Of a DNA stretch of 64,000 nt, positions 7,851-17,042 are shown piece by piece. Source of the stretch: Syntrophotalea acetylenivorans (GTDB lineage Bacteria > Desulfobacterota > Desulfuromonadia > Desulfuromonadales > Syntrophotaleaceae); NCBI RefSeq assembly GCF_001887775.1, contig NZ_CP015519.1:2912001-2976000 (forward strand), read 5' to 3'. Made by a program: the position numbers and the translations under genes. The notes under the pieces are model-generated. The model was not told the DNA's origin, ran no database searches, and saw only the letters and a program-made list of their open reading frames with translations. The first letter of the stretch is position 1. Each line of letters starts with the position of its first letter.

Positions 7851-8852
7851 TCAGCCCTGAGCCTGAACAGCGGTAATAGCGGTGACGTTGATAATGTCGT
7901 CTACCGAGCAGCCGCGGGACAGATCGTTAACCGGCATGGCCAAGCCCTGAATGACGGGGCCGACAGCTTCGGCACCGGCCAGACGTTGTACAAGTTTGTA
8001 GCCGATGTTGCCGGCACCCAGATCAGGGAAGACCAGGGTGTTGGCTTTGCCTGCTACCGTAGAGCCAGGGGCTTTGCTGGCGCCGACCTTGGGTACCAGG
8101 GCGGCATCGGCCTGCAGTTCACCGTCGATCTGCAGCTCGGGAGCCATTTCCTTGGCGATGGCCAGGGCTTCGATGACCTTGTCGGCCTTTTCGTGCTTGG
8201 CGCTGCCCTTGGTGGAAAAGGAGAGCATGGCCACCCGCGCATCGACACCGAGGAAGCTTTTGCAGCTTTTGGCGGTCGATACGGCGATTTCGGCCAGGGC
8301 CCGTGCGTCCGGGTCGGGGTTGACGGCGCAGTCGGCAAACAACATGTAGCCGTTTTCACCGTATTCGGGGGTGTTGGTAACCATGATAAAGCAGGACGAA
8401 ACGGTTTTCATACCCGGTGCGGGGCCGATGACCTGAAACGCTGCGCGCAACACGTTGCCGGTGGTGTTGTAGGCACCGGCGACACAGCCTCCAGCATCGC
8501 CTTTGCGTACCATCATGGCACCGAAAAACAGGTTATCGTCGGCGGTCAGCAACTTCAGGGCGTCTTCACGGGACAGGCCCTTCTTTTTACGGATCTCGAC
8601 CAATTCGTCCGCGTAGGCGTCGAGTTGATCCGCGCTTTTGGGGTCGAGCAGGGTGACGCCCTCAAGGGAAACACCAAGCTCGGCAGCTTTTGCCTGCATG
8701 GCAGCGGGCTCGCCCAGCAGTACTACATTGGCGAGGTTGTCTTTTACGATCGGGCCGGCAGCCTGAATCATGCGGTCATCGTAACCTTCGGGCAGCACGA
8801 CTGTCTGCACGCTCTGACGGGCTTTTGCCTTGATCTGATCTACTAAATGCAT
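7851..8852 (-). CDS. pta: Phosphate acetyltransferase (short form)
   Basis: 333 residues, consisting of only the catalytic PTA/PTB domain without the N-terminal DRTGG/P-loop extension of enterobacterial Pta. It interconverts acetyl-CoA and acetyl phosphate. Signature segments include [42 protein letters not shown] and [24 protein letters not shown] site precedes the ATG and a good sigma-70 promoter lies upstream. Partner of ackA. Confidence 0.96.
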   Translation of the reverse strand: MHLVDQIKAKARQSVQTVVLPEGYDDRMIQAAGPIVKDNLANVVLLGEPAAMQAKAAELGVSLEGVTLLDPKSADQLDAYADELVEIRKKKGLSREDALKLLTADDNLFFGAMMVRKGDAGGCVAGAYNTTGNVLRAAFQVIGPAPGMKTVSSCFIMVTNTPEYGENGYMLFADCAVNPDPDARALAEIAVSTAKSCKSFLGVDARVAMLSFSTKGSAKHEKADKVIEALAIAKEMAPELQIDGELQADAALVPKVGASKAPGSTVAGKANTLVFPDLGAGNIGYKLVQRLAGAEAVGPVIQGLAMPVNDLSRGCSVDDIINVTAITAVQAQG

Positions 8853-8901
8853 TGCTTCCTCCTTGGTGGCAGCAGGGAAAGGGTAAAGGTTAGCGGTCCC
8901 T

Positions 8902-8930
8902 TTTATACTTTATGGGATACTGAGGGTCAA
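8902..8930 (-). promoter_or_regulatory. Probable sigma-70 promoter of pta
   Basis: On the minus strand, TTGACC (8930-8925) and TATAAA (8907-8902) are separated by exactly 17 bases, about 50 bases before the pta start. Confidence 0.65.
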
Positions 8931-9054
8931 CTTATTTTGTCCCCTCCGATTCACTGTTAATTAAGGTCAGACGAATGATTGCTGGCATCCTGTAATGAGC
9001 TTGCTGTATAATGTCTTCATTACCAAAGACCACCGCTGGAGTCAGCTACCCTCG

Positions 9055-9882
9055 ATGAACATTCATGGCCGGCATGATGCCATTCTCGCAGGATTTATTC
9101 TCTGTTCACTATTGTTGCATTTTCTGCTGCTGCACTTTCTTCCCGCCCGTCGTTTAAACGACTTGCGGCAGAAAGAGCCGGTCGTTGTCGAGGTGCGTCC
9201 GCCGCAGAACCGTGACCGGGAACTCGATCTGCCCCCTCAGCCGGATCAACCGGAGCCCCGTAAAAAACCGGCCAAACGGCTCGGTCCAGCTGATCTTACG
9301 GTGCCGAAGGAAGTGGCCCCCAAGGGTGATGCTCCCGAGGATCGATTGCCAGTTCCCAAGCCGCCCGCCCAGGCAAAGCCGCCTCAACCGTCATCGACTG
9401 CCAAGGCGTCGAAGGCAGCCTCCTTGCCTGATCCCGCCGCCATCGACCTTAACCTGTCACAGAATACCCGGACCCGTTATCAAGAGGAATGGCGACGTAA
9501 ATATCGTCAGGATGTTGAAGCGGGAGATGCTGTCTGGCTCGACACCGAAAAAGATATTTTACTGTCTTTTTTTGATCGCTTCCGGCGCAATATCTACAAT
9601 GTGTGGAATTATCCGCCGCCTGCGGCAAAGCGTGGAGAACAGGGGATTTGCCTGCTGGAAATCATCATCAATCGCGACGGCAGCGTTGAAGCCGTCAAAC
9701 CTTTGGAAAGTTCCGGGTTCCCGACTCTCGATCGGGAAGCCGTGGCCGCGGTCTATCGCGGTGCACCTTATGGGCAGTTGCCCGGTGCCTACACGGATGA
9801 TACGCTGAAAATCATGGCCTTTTTCCAATATCGTTTGTCTCTCAGCGGTCAGCGTGGCGGAGATATCTTCGGTGCCCGGTAA
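9055..9882 (+). CDS. TonB-family energy-transducer-like protein
   Basis: About 275 residues: an N-terminal membrane anchor (LAGFILCSLLLHFLLLHFL), a Pro/Lys-rich periplasmic linker (DLPPQPDQPEPRKKPAKR and similar), and a C-terminal TonB-like fold (LLEIIINRDGSVEAVKPLESSG, then LDREAVAAV). TonB proteins couple inner-membrane proton-motive force to outer-membrane receptors. I preferred the ATG at 9055 over one at 8995 because a perfect TATAAT at 9007-9012 falls inside the longer frame and the anchor then lies at the N-terminus. No exbB/exbD is adjacent, so a different role, such as polarity or motility scaffolding, is possible. Confidence 0.75.
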   Translation: MNIHGRHDAILAGFILCSLLLHFLLLHFLPARRLNDLRQKEPVVVEVRPPQNRDRELDLPPQPDQPEPRKKPAKRLGPADLTVPKEVAPKGDAPEDRLPVPKPPAQAKPPQPSSTAKASKAASLPDPAAIDLNLSQNTRTRYQEEWRRKYRQDVEAGDAVWLDTEKDILLSFFDRFRRNIYNVWNYPPPAAKRGEQGICLLEIIINRDGSVEAVKPLESSGFPTLDREAVAAVYRGAPYGQLPGAYTDDTLKIMAFFQYRLSLSGQRGGDIFGAR

Positions 9883-9891
9883 GTGGTGCGA

Positions 9892-10275
9892 TTAAAAACC
9901 GTCGATAAAGTCCTGGTAATCGTCGCTTTCAAGCAGATCTTCCAGTTCTGCCGATACCTCAATTTTCATGCGCAGCAACCAGCCATCTTCATAGGGCGAA
10001 TGATGCAGCCATTCCGGCGAGTCCTCCAGGGCGTCGTTGATCTCCAGAACTTCCCCGGTCAGCGGGGCATAAAAGTCAAACAATGTGTTTATCGACTCGG
10101 CTGTTGCCATGGGACTGCCGAGTTCCAACAGGTCGCCTGTTTGGGGAAGCTCGACGGAGGTTAATTCTTCCAGGTCCTCTTGCAGGTATTCTGATACGCC
10201 GATGGTCGCGGTATCTCCTTCCACCAGCAGCCAGAGATGTTCCTCCGTATAAAGCAATTCCTCGGGTATTTCCAT
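9892..10275 (-). CDS. GcvH-like lipoyl-domain protein lacking the lipoyl lysine
   Basis: 127 residues with the fold and order of glycine cleavage H protein: YTEEHLWL near the N-terminus, GDTATIGVSEYLQEDLEEL, GSPMATAES, FYAPLTGEVLEIND and SPYEDGWLLRM. In true GcvH the ES[VI]K lysine is lipoylated; here residue 63 is asparagine (ESINTLFDF), so it probably cannot carry lipoate. No gcvT or gcvP is nearby. It may be a structural or regulatory relative rather than a glycine-cleavage component. AGGAG precedes the ATG. Confidence 0.8.
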   Translation of the reverse strand: MEIPEELLYTEEHLWLLVEGDTATIGVSEYLQEDLEELTSVELPQTGDLLELGSPMATAESINTLFDFYAPLTGEVLEINDALEDSPEWLHHSPYEDGWLLRMKIEVSAELEDLLESDDYQDFIDGF

Positions 10276-10406
10276 TTATCTCCTCCAAACCTGATCTTAG
10301 GTAGAACTTTGACCGGCCTTGAATAACGCAAGGAATCTTGTTCTCTGCCGGCTTGAAAAAAACTATACGAGAAGGTTCGGGTCCTGTAAAGCGGGAAAAA
10401 CGGACT

Positions 10407-11453
10407 TCAGGGGAGGGGATTGTGCGCGGTCTGTTCTAAAAATTGCAGCCGGGCGATACGTTCATTTTCCGGCAGTTTACTGATTTCTCTCGCCGCCTGG
10501 TAAAACTGCGCAAAATTATTGCCCTGTTGGACAAATAAGGCCAGAAAACTTGCGACCGTTTGGTGATAGGTATTAACGGAGGCCAGTTTTGCGTTGTTGA
10601 GTTGGTCTGATACCCACTCATCGTAACCACCGTCGCCGCCTGCTTCTCTTTTCCATTGATCGTAATCGGCGATAAATGATGCGAGTAGTTCGGCTTTGCC
10701 CTGCCGCATGCAATCAGGGCACAGAGGTTGGCGATAGAGGTCCGCCAATTGTTGGCGAAGGTTGACCAGCAATTGAATAAAGTCAACTTCCCCTTGAATT
10801 CGCTGGTGGTAAGCGGCTATGGCCCCAGGAGAAGCGTTATGATCCAGCCATTGATTAACCCCCAGTTGCTCAACGGCCGTGGCGAAGCCTTCGCTGAACT
10901 CCGGGTCATTGGGAAGAAAAAGCTGCTGGTGGGCCAGCTCGTGAAAGATAATGCCTGCCCAATCGACAGGCGATCCATTCAGAAAGGTTCTCAGTACCGG
11001 ATCGTCGAACCAGCCAAGGGTCGAATAGGCGGCCACCCCATAAAGATAAGTGTCATAGCCCTGTTTTTTGAGTTCTGCGGCAAAGGTTTCCGCGCGTTGG
11101 CGGTCAAAAAAGCCTTGATAGGGAAGACATCCTGCAACGGGGAAACACCAGTGAAGCGGTTGCAGATCGAACTCTTTGGCGGCGACCACGTTCCAGGTCG
11201 CGAAAGGACGGTTTAAATCGCTATAGCTTCGATAGCTGCCGTTGACGGGAAGTTTCAGTTCGGTGCTGGCAAAATCGCGAATGCGGGAAATCTCTTGCAG
11301 TTGTGTGACGAGTTCTTCGGGGGTTGCAGGATCAGAGAGGAGCTTTGCGATGGGCGTTCTGCCTGCCAGCAGTGCCAGATGACCTTGAGTGCAATGGGCA
11401 TAGTAGCCCAGTCGACTGCATCCGGCCATGATCACCAGACCGGTGATTAACAA
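10407..11453 (-). CDS. Putative aminopeptidase lipoprotein (PF10023-like)
   Basis: About 348 residues. A short hydrophobic segment ending IMAGC forms a lipobox, so the protein is probably lipid-anchored. The zinc-peptidase helix HELAHQ, with a downstream EGFATAVE, gives a gluzincin-type HExxH...E site. Residues around GYDTYLYGVAAYSTLGWFDDPVL match the family. The start is uncertain: the TTG at 11453 lacks a good site, whereas a CTG at 11483 (ten codons upstream) is preceded by AGGAGCACAAG and would give a complete lipoprotein signal peptide. Confidence 0.78.
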   Translation of the reverse strand: MLITGLVIMAGCSRLGYYAHCTQGHLALLAGRTPIAKLLSDPATPEELVTQLQEISRIRDFASTELKLPVNGSYRSYSDLNRPFATWNVVAAKEFDLQPLHWCFPVAGCLPYQGFFDRQRAETFAAELKKQGYDTYLYGVAAYSTLGWFDDPVLRTFLNGSPVDWAGIIFHELAHQQLFLPNDPEFSEGFATAVEQLGVNQWLDHNASPGAIAAYHQRIQGEVDFIQLLVNLRQQLADLYRQPLCPDCMRQGKAELLASFIADYDQWKREAGGDGGYDEWVSDQLNNAKLASVNTYHQTVASFLALFVQQGNNFAQFYQAAREISKLPENERIARLQFLEQTAHNPLP

Positions 11454-11532
11454 AAAAGTGCCGATCGGTCTTTTAGGGCTCAGCTTGTGCTCCTGAAATA
11501 AGAGGGTAGATCAGGATCTTTCGGGCGAAAGC

Positions 11533-11558
11533 AAAAATCCCCGGCTGCAACCGGGGAT
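11533..11558 (-). terminator. Terminator after the FmdB gene
   Basis: ATCCCCGG / CCGGGGAT stem with a six-base loop. On the minus strand it ends in TTTTTG, 13 bases after the FmdB stop codon. Confidence 0.8.
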
Positions 11559-11570
11559 TCTCGATGATTG

Positions 11571-11825
11571 TTATTCGTTGGCCGCTTTTGGACAGCCGCC
11601 GCAACCCTTGCCAGCTGCTGCAGAGGAGCAAGAAGGTTTGGCTGCAGGTTTTGAATAACCCTGCTGATACCACCCGCTGCCCTTGAGGGCAAAGGCGGTT
11701 TGGGAAATCAGTTTATTGACCGCACCGCCACAGGATTTGCATTCGGTCAACGGATCGTCGGAAAATTTCTGTCTGGCCTCAAAAACCAGACCACATTCTT
11801 CACATTGATACTCATACATCGGCAT
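11571..11825 (-). CDS. FmdB-family zinc-ribbon protein
   Basis: 84 residues starting MPMYEYQCEECG. Cys8/Cys11 and Cys29/Cys32 form the single zinc ribbon of the FmdB regulatory-protein family. The low-complexity tail is rich in Ala, Ser, Cys and Gly (KGCGGCP). The family is often annotated as a transcriptional regulator, without firm evidence. AGGTAGCCCC precedes the start. Confidence 0.9.
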   Translation of the reverse strand: MPMYEYQCEECGLVFEARQKFSDDPLTECKSCGGAVNKLISQTAFALKGSGWYQQGYSKPAAKPSCSSAAAGKGCGGCPKAANE

Positions 11826-12075
11826 GGGGCTACCTCCAAGTTTTTTATCGTCGGTAATCTAATCACTTACCCCCTGTTTGTCAAGACCCGCCACCGTATA
11901 TTCGTGGTCAATTAAAAATAGCTGCAGTTTTTTGTTGTCAAATATTAACTGAAACATGGTATAAGCATTGTTTAATTATGTTGCCTGATGATTTGGATAT
12001 CATCAGTAAGCGAGTTTGAATCGAGCTTCCTATCTACCGACAGACTTTTTCTTAATCAGCTTGTCAGGGAGAGAG

Positions 12076-13944
12076 ATGAGCTTTTCAGGTACGACTACTC
12101 GAGGGATTTTACGCCTCTGGCTGATCCTGGCGTGCTGTTGTCTGCTCGGTGGTTTTTTTGCCGGCAGTGAGGCTGTTGCGGGAGAGGTGTCATTGCTGCG
12201 TCTCGGAGGGGGCGTAGAACGTTACGAAGTCGGTCCCCACCTGGAAATACTGGAAGATGCCGCGGGGCAGTGGGGCATCGACGATATCACCAAGCCCGCT
12301 TTCAATGAAGTCTTCACTCCAATCCACTCTTTCTCCATTAACCGCGGCGTCAGCGCCTCCACCTATTGGGTCAGGTTTTCCCTCAGTCAGCAGAAGGGTG
12401 AGGACTCTGCCCGGTCCCGTAAGATTCCTTGGCTACTCGATATAGGCTGGCCCTTCTTCGAACAGGTCAATGGCTATATGGTGTCCGGTGCAACGTCTCA
12501 TTCCCCGCCAACAATCGCGCCGGTTCCTTTTTACGATGTTTTTCGTCCTATCGGCGGTCCCCACTCTAAAGACCAAGGGCTGTTGGCCCGTCTGCCAAAA
12601 CTCGTCAGTGCCGAACAGACTATTTATTTGCGATTAAGACCCAATGGAGTATTTTTCCTCCATCCGGTGCTTTGTACGGTTAAAAGCTATCTGGAAACAT
12701 CAACGCTGCGGATGCTCTGTTTCGGGATTTATCTGGGGCTGTTGTTGGCATTATTACTCTATAATCTTTTTCTGTATTTCTGTCTGCGCGATCGCAGTTA
12801 CCTCTGGTATGTAGCTTCCATTGCGGCGATCGGCATCTATTTTCTGGGGATCAACCGACTGACCTTTGAATTCCTTATTGATTATCCGCCGACCACCATT
12901 TTGCGCATCAATTTAGTGACTCTGTCCGCCAGCTTGATCGCTTTGGTGTTGTTTGCCCGGTCCTTTTTGCAAACACGAGAACGAGTGCCACGGATTGATC
13001 GTGCCATGCAGGGGCTGTTGATATTATTGCTGGCTGCTCTGTTGCAAGTTCCATTTATGCCCCTGTCTTATCTCAATCGCTGTTACCTTGTAGTCGGTGG
13101 TCTTGTTCCCTTTGGCCTTGTCATCTCCTCCGCGGTCTGTTGGAGACGTGGCTATCGTCCGGCTCGTTTTCTGGTTTTGTCCTGGGGGATTTACGGGGCC
13201 TGCGGTTTGGTCTACGCCCTGACTTTTATGGGCTTGCTGCCCTTTAACCAAGTTACTTTCCACAGCTTCCAGGCCGGTTCCGTCCTGGAAGCGATTCTGT
13301 TGTCTTTTGCCTTGGCCGATCGCATTAATTTGTTGCGTCAGGAACGGGAACAGTTGAGCCACAGTGAACGGCGCCACAAGGAATTGGCGGTAACCGATGG
13401 GCTGACTGGACTCTACAACCGGCGCTATTTTGAAACACAGATCGATCTCGAGATCGAAGGCTCAGATCGGCTCGGTCAAAAATTGACTCTGATGATGTTG
13501 GATGTGGATAACTTTAAGGTGTTCAATGATCGCTTCGGCCATCAGGCAGGCGACCACGTGTTGGCCACTTTGGGCGGGATTATGTTCTCTTGTGTGCGGG
13601 ACAGAGATGTGGCCTGCCGCTATGGCGGCGAGGAATTCACCATTATTTTACCGGGCGGGCAGAATTCCACAGCCGTGGAAATCTATGAAAGGATTAACGG
13701 TGAACTGGAGGCCCATCGTTTCGGAACTGAAGGACAGAGCGCCGGCCGGATCACTATGAGCATCGGTGTGGCGGAACATCTGCCCGGCGAATCGGCAGAG
13801 AGTTTGTTGCGCCGGGCTGATCGGGCTTTGTACGAAGCTAAAGCGCGGGGCAGAAATCAGATCGTCATTGCCAGCCGGGAACCGGAAGCTGCATTTTTCT
13901 CCTGTTTCGATTCCTCTTCATCAAGCAACCAGCCCTACCTCTAG
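12076..13944 (+). CDS. 7TM-DISM sensor diguanylate cyclase
   Basis: About 622 residues. Signal/anchor helix, a periplasmic 7TMR-DISMED2-like domain (about 35-190), a seven-helix 7TM-DISM module (about 215-400), a short coiled coil (LLRQEREQLSHSERRHKEL) and a GGDEF domain. The active-site motif is GGEEF. RDRD lies exactly five residues before it, a normal RxxD inhibitory I-site, so the enzyme should make c-di-GMP and be product-inhibited. DGLTGLYNRRYF and MMLDVDNFKVFND are well conserved. The ATG at 12076 follows GGGAGAG. The extracellular ligand is unknown. Confidence 0.92.
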   Translation: MSFSGTTTRGILRLWLILACCCLLGGFFAGSEAVAGEVSLLRLGGGVERYEVGPHLEILEDAAGQWGIDDITKPAFNEVFTPIHSFSINRGVSASTYWVRFSLSQQKGEDSARSRKIPWLLDIGWPFFEQVNGYMVSGATSHSPPTIAPVPFYDVFRPIGGPHSKDQGLLARLPKLVSAEQTIYLRLRPNGVFFLHPVLCTVKSYLETSTLRMLCFGIYLGLLLALLLYNLFLYFCLRDRSYLWYVASIAAIGIYFLGINRLTFEFLIDYPPTTILRINLVTLSASLIALVLFARSFLQTRERVPRIDRAMQGLLILLLAALLQVPFMPLSYLNRCYLVVGGLVPFGLVISSAVCWRRGYRPARFLVLSWGIYGACGLVYALTFMGLLPFNQVTFHSFQAGSVLEAILLSFALADRINLLRQEREQLSHSERRHKELAVTDGLTGLYNRRYFETQIDLEIEGSDRLGQKLTLMMLDVDNFKVFNDRFGHQAGDHVLATLGGIMFSCVRDRDVACRYGGEEFTIILPGGQNSTAVEIYERINGELEAHRFGTEGQSAGRITMSIGVAEHLPGESAESLLRRADRALYEAKARGRNQIVIASREPEAAFFSCFDSSSSSNQPYL

Positions 13945-14020
13945 CTGTTCCCCCGGTTAATTCTCAGGTTTTCAGGTCCTGTTGTTCTTTGTCTGGCCTT
14001 GGTTGAGGTGGTTTCAGAGA

Positions 14021-14803
14021 CTACCGCTGCCGAAGTGCCATATGCAGGGCCACCTGGATCGCCCCTTGTATCGCCTGTTCTTTCTTCTCAATTTCTACCT
14101 TCTCGCTGCGACTGCGATCTGCCAATACTGCACAGATGCAGGCGGCCGCAAAGCCATAAACCCCGGACATTTTGAATAAAGTTCCAGCTTCCATTTCATA
14201 GTTGAGGATGTTGAGTTGGCGGTATTCCTCGGTGATACCTTGGAGGCGTCGCAACAGGCGCGGGTTCGCTGACGATTGGGAACGCTCCTGTCCTTCGTAG
14301 AAGGTGTCGACAGAGGCGGTGATTCCGAGATGCCAAGGGATATCAAGGGTGCGAGCCGCTTCGACCAGGGCGACGGTGAGAAAGGGATCGGCTGCAGCCG
14401 GATATTCAAGGGGGGCGATGTCCTCGGCAGCCCCCTGACGGCAGAGGGCCGCTTGGCTGATTACCACACTGCCGGTCGTTATGTTGTCGGCGATGGCGCC
14501 GCAGGTGCCAACTCGAACCATCTGGCGAATGCCGACCTGATAGAGTTCATTGACCACGATGCTCAGTGAAGGACCACCCATGCCGCTGGTGGCAATCAGC
14601 AGAGGGCGGTCATTGGCCAGACGAACCAGGTAGCTGTTGAGGCCACGCTGAAGGGACAGGGTTTTAAGGAGTGTCACGCCCGGCGTCTCCTCGGCAATCT
14701 GACGACTGCGTTCAGGGTCGCCGCAGAGCAGGGCCATGCGTGGAGGCGATTCCCCTAAATCCTGCCGATTGAAACCGATATGGTAGAGAGCGAAGGGCTT
14801 CAT
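14021..14803 (-). CDS. udp: Uridine phosphorylase-type nucleoside phosphorylase
   Basis: 260 residues of the PNP/UDP family. It cleaves uridine with phosphate to uracil and ribose 1-phosphate. Visible motifs are LLCGDPERS (phosphate site), ATSGMGGPSLSIVVNEL, VRVGTCGAI and the C-terminal NILNYEMEAGTLFKM, where the Glu-Met-Glu group binds ribose. The ATG at 14803 overlaps the cdd stop codon (ATGA), so translation is coupled. Together the two genes convert cytidine to uridine to uracil. Exact base preference cannot be read from sequence. Confidence 0.88.
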   Translation of the reverse strand: MKPFALYHIGFNRQDLGESPPRMALLCGDPERSRQIAEETPGVTLLKTLSLQRGLNSYLVRLANDRPLLIATSGMGGPSLSIVVNELYQVGIRQMVRVGTCGAIADNITTGSVVISQAALCRQGAAEDIAPLEYPAAADPFLTVALVEAARTLDIPWHLGITASVDTFYEGQERSQSSANPRLLRRLQGITEEYRQLNILNYEMEAGTLFKMSGVYGFAAACICAVLADRSRSEKVEIEKKEQAIQGAIQVALHMALRQR

Positions 14804-15222
14804 GGTGTTTGATCCTGTCGTCGGTTCATCGAAAAGGCCATCGGCAACAAGGCAGCAAGAGAGCTCTCCAGGCGCTGGTCTCCCTGACACAAGGAAATAA
14901 TCACAGCATCGGCGGCGAACTCCCTGAGCACTTGTCGACAGGCGCCACAGGGAGGGGTCGGAGTGGCCGTCGGGGTATAAATGGCCAAGGCGACGATCCG
15001 TTGATGCCCCTGGGATGCGGCGTTGAACAGGGCGACCCGTTCGGCGCAGCAGGACAAACCCTGCGAGGCGTTTTCCACGTTGCAGCCGGTTACGATCTGG
15101 CCGCTGCCGGTCAGCACGGCCGCCCCGACCGGAAAATTGCTATACGGGGCATAGGCATATCGACAGGCTTGGCGGGCTGCTTCTTCAAGGGCAGTTTTTT
15201 GAGTCGGGTTCAGGTTTTCCAT
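14800..15222 (-). CDS. cdd: Cytidine deaminase
   Basis: 140 residues, the short homotetrameric class. Zinc and catalytic motifs CAERVAL (Cys-Ala-Glu) and PCGACRQVL (PCxxC), plus substrate-binding GCNVENAS, are intact. It deaminates cytidine and deoxycytidine to uridine and deoxyuridine. Overlaps udp by four bases. The oxidoreductase gene upstream on the same strand ends 20 bases before. Confidence 0.95.
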   Translation of the reverse strand: MENLNPTQKTALEEAARQACRYAYAPYSNFPVGAAVLTGSGQIVTGCNVENASQGLSCCAERVALFNAASQGHQRIVALAIYTPTATPTPPCGACRQVLREFAADAVIISLCQGDQRLESSLAALLPMAFSMNRRQDQTP

Positions 15223-15242
15223 TGCGGTGATGCCGCCTTCCT

Positions 15243-16769
15243 TTAACGCCGCTGCCAGCGCAACCAGAGACCAAGCAGCTTTTGCAATCTGGGGGTTAAG
15301 CGGCTGCGGTTATAGGCATCGGCGAGCTTCTTCATTATTTCGGCTTGGGTCGGATAGGGGTGCAGGGTGCGGCCGATGGCTGCCAGGCCGATGCCGTTGG
15401 TGACGGCAAGGGCCATCTCGCCAATCATTTCTCCGGCATGCTGGGCCACGATGGTCGCGCCCAGGATTTTGTCACTGCCCTTTTTTAGGTGGACGCGAGC
15501 AAAGCCTTCCGTCTCTCCATCAATCTGTGCCCGGTCGGTGTCTCCGAGCGGCACGGTCAGGGTGTTAACTTGATAACCCCGGTCGCGCGCTTCCTTTTCA
15601 TACATTCCGACATGAGCGATTTCGGGCGATGTGTAGGTTGCCCAGGGAATGACCAGTCGCGAATTGCGTTGTCGTCCCATGAACAGCGCGTTGGCAATGA
15701 TGATGCGCGCCTGAGCGTCGGCCGTATGGGTAAACTTGTACAGAGAGCAGACATCCCCGGCAGCAAAAATGCGGGGGTTGCTGGTTTGCAGTCGATCGTT
15801 GACCTTGACTCCCGCTTTGGGGTGAAAGTCGACATCGGCTGTTTCCAACCCGAGGTCTTCGATGTTGGGTGCTCGGCCGATGCCAACCAGAATCTGGTCG
15901 ACGGCGAGTTGACTGGAGTGGCCGTTGTCTTCGTAGGTGATGATGCGTTCAGTCCCTTGCCTCTCGACCTGCTGGGTGCGGACGTTGAAACGAAGTTGAA
16001 TACCTTCGGCGGCAAAAGTCTCTTGCACAATTGCGGCGGCGTCCTGATCCTCCCGGGGCAGCAGACGGGGGCCGTATTCCAGTATAGTCACTTCGCTGCC
16101 AAGGCGAGCAAAAGCCTGGGCCAGTTCGCAGCCGATGGGACCAGCACCGAACACCGCCAACCGTGGCGGTAACTCGCTGAGAGCAAAGACCGTTTCGTTG
16201 GTTAGAAAACCGGCTTCCTCCAATCCCGGAATGGGGGGCGCTGCAGCTCGAGCGCCGGTGCAGATGGCCGCCTTTTTAAAAGTCAGGATTTGCTCTCCGA
16301 CCAGCAATCGGTCCGGTCCGGCGAAGCGGCCCTGGCCGAGAAAAACATCGACGCCAAGTTCTTCGCTGAATCTCCGTGCCGAATCGTGATCACTGAGCCC
16401 GGTCCGGACCTTTTGCAGGCGGGCCATGACTTCTGAAAAATCGGCCTGCAAGCCTGTTGTGCCAAGGACACCGAGTGGATTGGATTGGCGAGCGTTATGC
16501 AAGGCTCGGCCGGAACGGATCAGGCATTTAGAAGGTACGCAACCTAGGTTAAGACAGTCCCCACCTAACAGGGATCTTTCCACCAGGGCGACCTTGGCGC
16601 CAAGGCCGGCGGCTCCGGCTGCCGTAACCAGCCCGGCAGGACCTCCACCGATGACAACCAGGTTATAGCAGGGGGCCGCCTGCGGGTTTATCCAGTCGCG
16701 AGGATGAACATTATCGATCAGGGCCTGGTTGCTTTCGGTGGAGGGCAATATTAGGGGGTGGTGGTCCAT
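15243..16769 (-). CDS. Mercuric reductase-like FAD/NAD(P) disulfide oxidoreductase
   Basis: 508 residues. FAD-binding VVIGGGPAGLVTAAGAAGLG, redox-active disulfide GGDCLNLGCVPSKCL, NAD-binding VFGAGPIGCELAQAFARLG, ADP-ribose region IFAAGDVCSLYKFTH and the C-terminal LHPYPTQAEIMKKLAD (dimer-domain histidine) are all present. There is no N-terminal heavy-metal domain and no C-terminal Cys pair as in MerA, and no mer genes are nearby, so mercury reduction is unlikely. The ATG at 16769 has an AGGAG site; the longer frame to 16820 does not. Confidence 0.85.
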   Translation of the reverse strand: MDHHPLILPSTESNQALIDNVHPRDWINPQAAPCYNLVVIGGGPAGLVTAAGAAGLGAKVALVERSLLGGDCLNLGCVPSKCLIRSGRALHNARQSNPLGVLGTTGLQADFSEVMARLQKVRTGLSDHDSARRFSEELGVDVFLGQGRFAGPDRLLVGEQILTFKKAAICTGARAAAPPIPGLEEAGFLTNETVFALSELPPRLAVFGAGPIGCELAQAFARLGSEVTILEYGPRLLPREDQDAAAIVQETFAAEGIQLRFNVRTQQVERQGTERIITYEDNGHSSQLAVDQILVGIGRAPNIEDLGLETADVDFHPKAGVKVNDRLQTSNPRIFAAGDVCSLYKFTHTADAQARIIIANALFMGRQRNSRLVIPWATYTSPEIAHVGMYEKEARDRGYQVNTLTVPLGDTDRAQIDGETEGFARVHLKKGSDKILGATIVAQHAGEMIGEMALAVTNGIGLAAIGRTLHPYPTQAEIMKKLADAYNRSRLTPRLQKLLGLWLRWQRR

Positions 16770-16839
16770 TTGGTCGCTCCTGATGATACATGGCAGAGAA
16801 TAGCATTGATGGCGGTACAAATAGCCCGTTTTACATCGT

Positions 16840-16878
16840 TACGACGCTTTTTAGGACGATATTCTTGCTTGGCCATCC
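16840..16878. repeat. Degenerate fragment of repeat family 2
   Basis: On the minus strand it reads GGATGGCCAAGCAAGAATA followed by CCTAAAAAGCGTCGTAACG, resembling the two ends of family 2 brought close together with the core missing. It lies in the 273-base gap between two leftward genes, where nothing else is seen. Confidence 0.4.
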
Positions 16879-17042
16879 TGTAAATTATGCAATTGTATCA
16901 GCATTAAAAGGACAAATTTTCGTAGAACCAGGTGCAAGCAAGTATAGCATGGAAAACCAGGGTAGCTTTGAACGGTTTTCTTATGGCTATCCGGAAAGAA
17001 AACCACTGATGTTGAGCCTCTACGGCCCATGGTAAACGTCCA

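Noticed and set aside
7986-8846. 286-residue ORF antisense to pta
   Set aside because: Shadow of pta, no motifs, no ribosome site.
15243-16769. True mercuric reductase (merA)
   Set aside because: Lacks the N-terminal metal domain and C-terminal vicinal cysteines, and no mer genes are nearby.
16790-17035. 81-residue rightward ORF
   Set aside because: No ribosome site, crosses a repeat fragment, unlike any protein I know.
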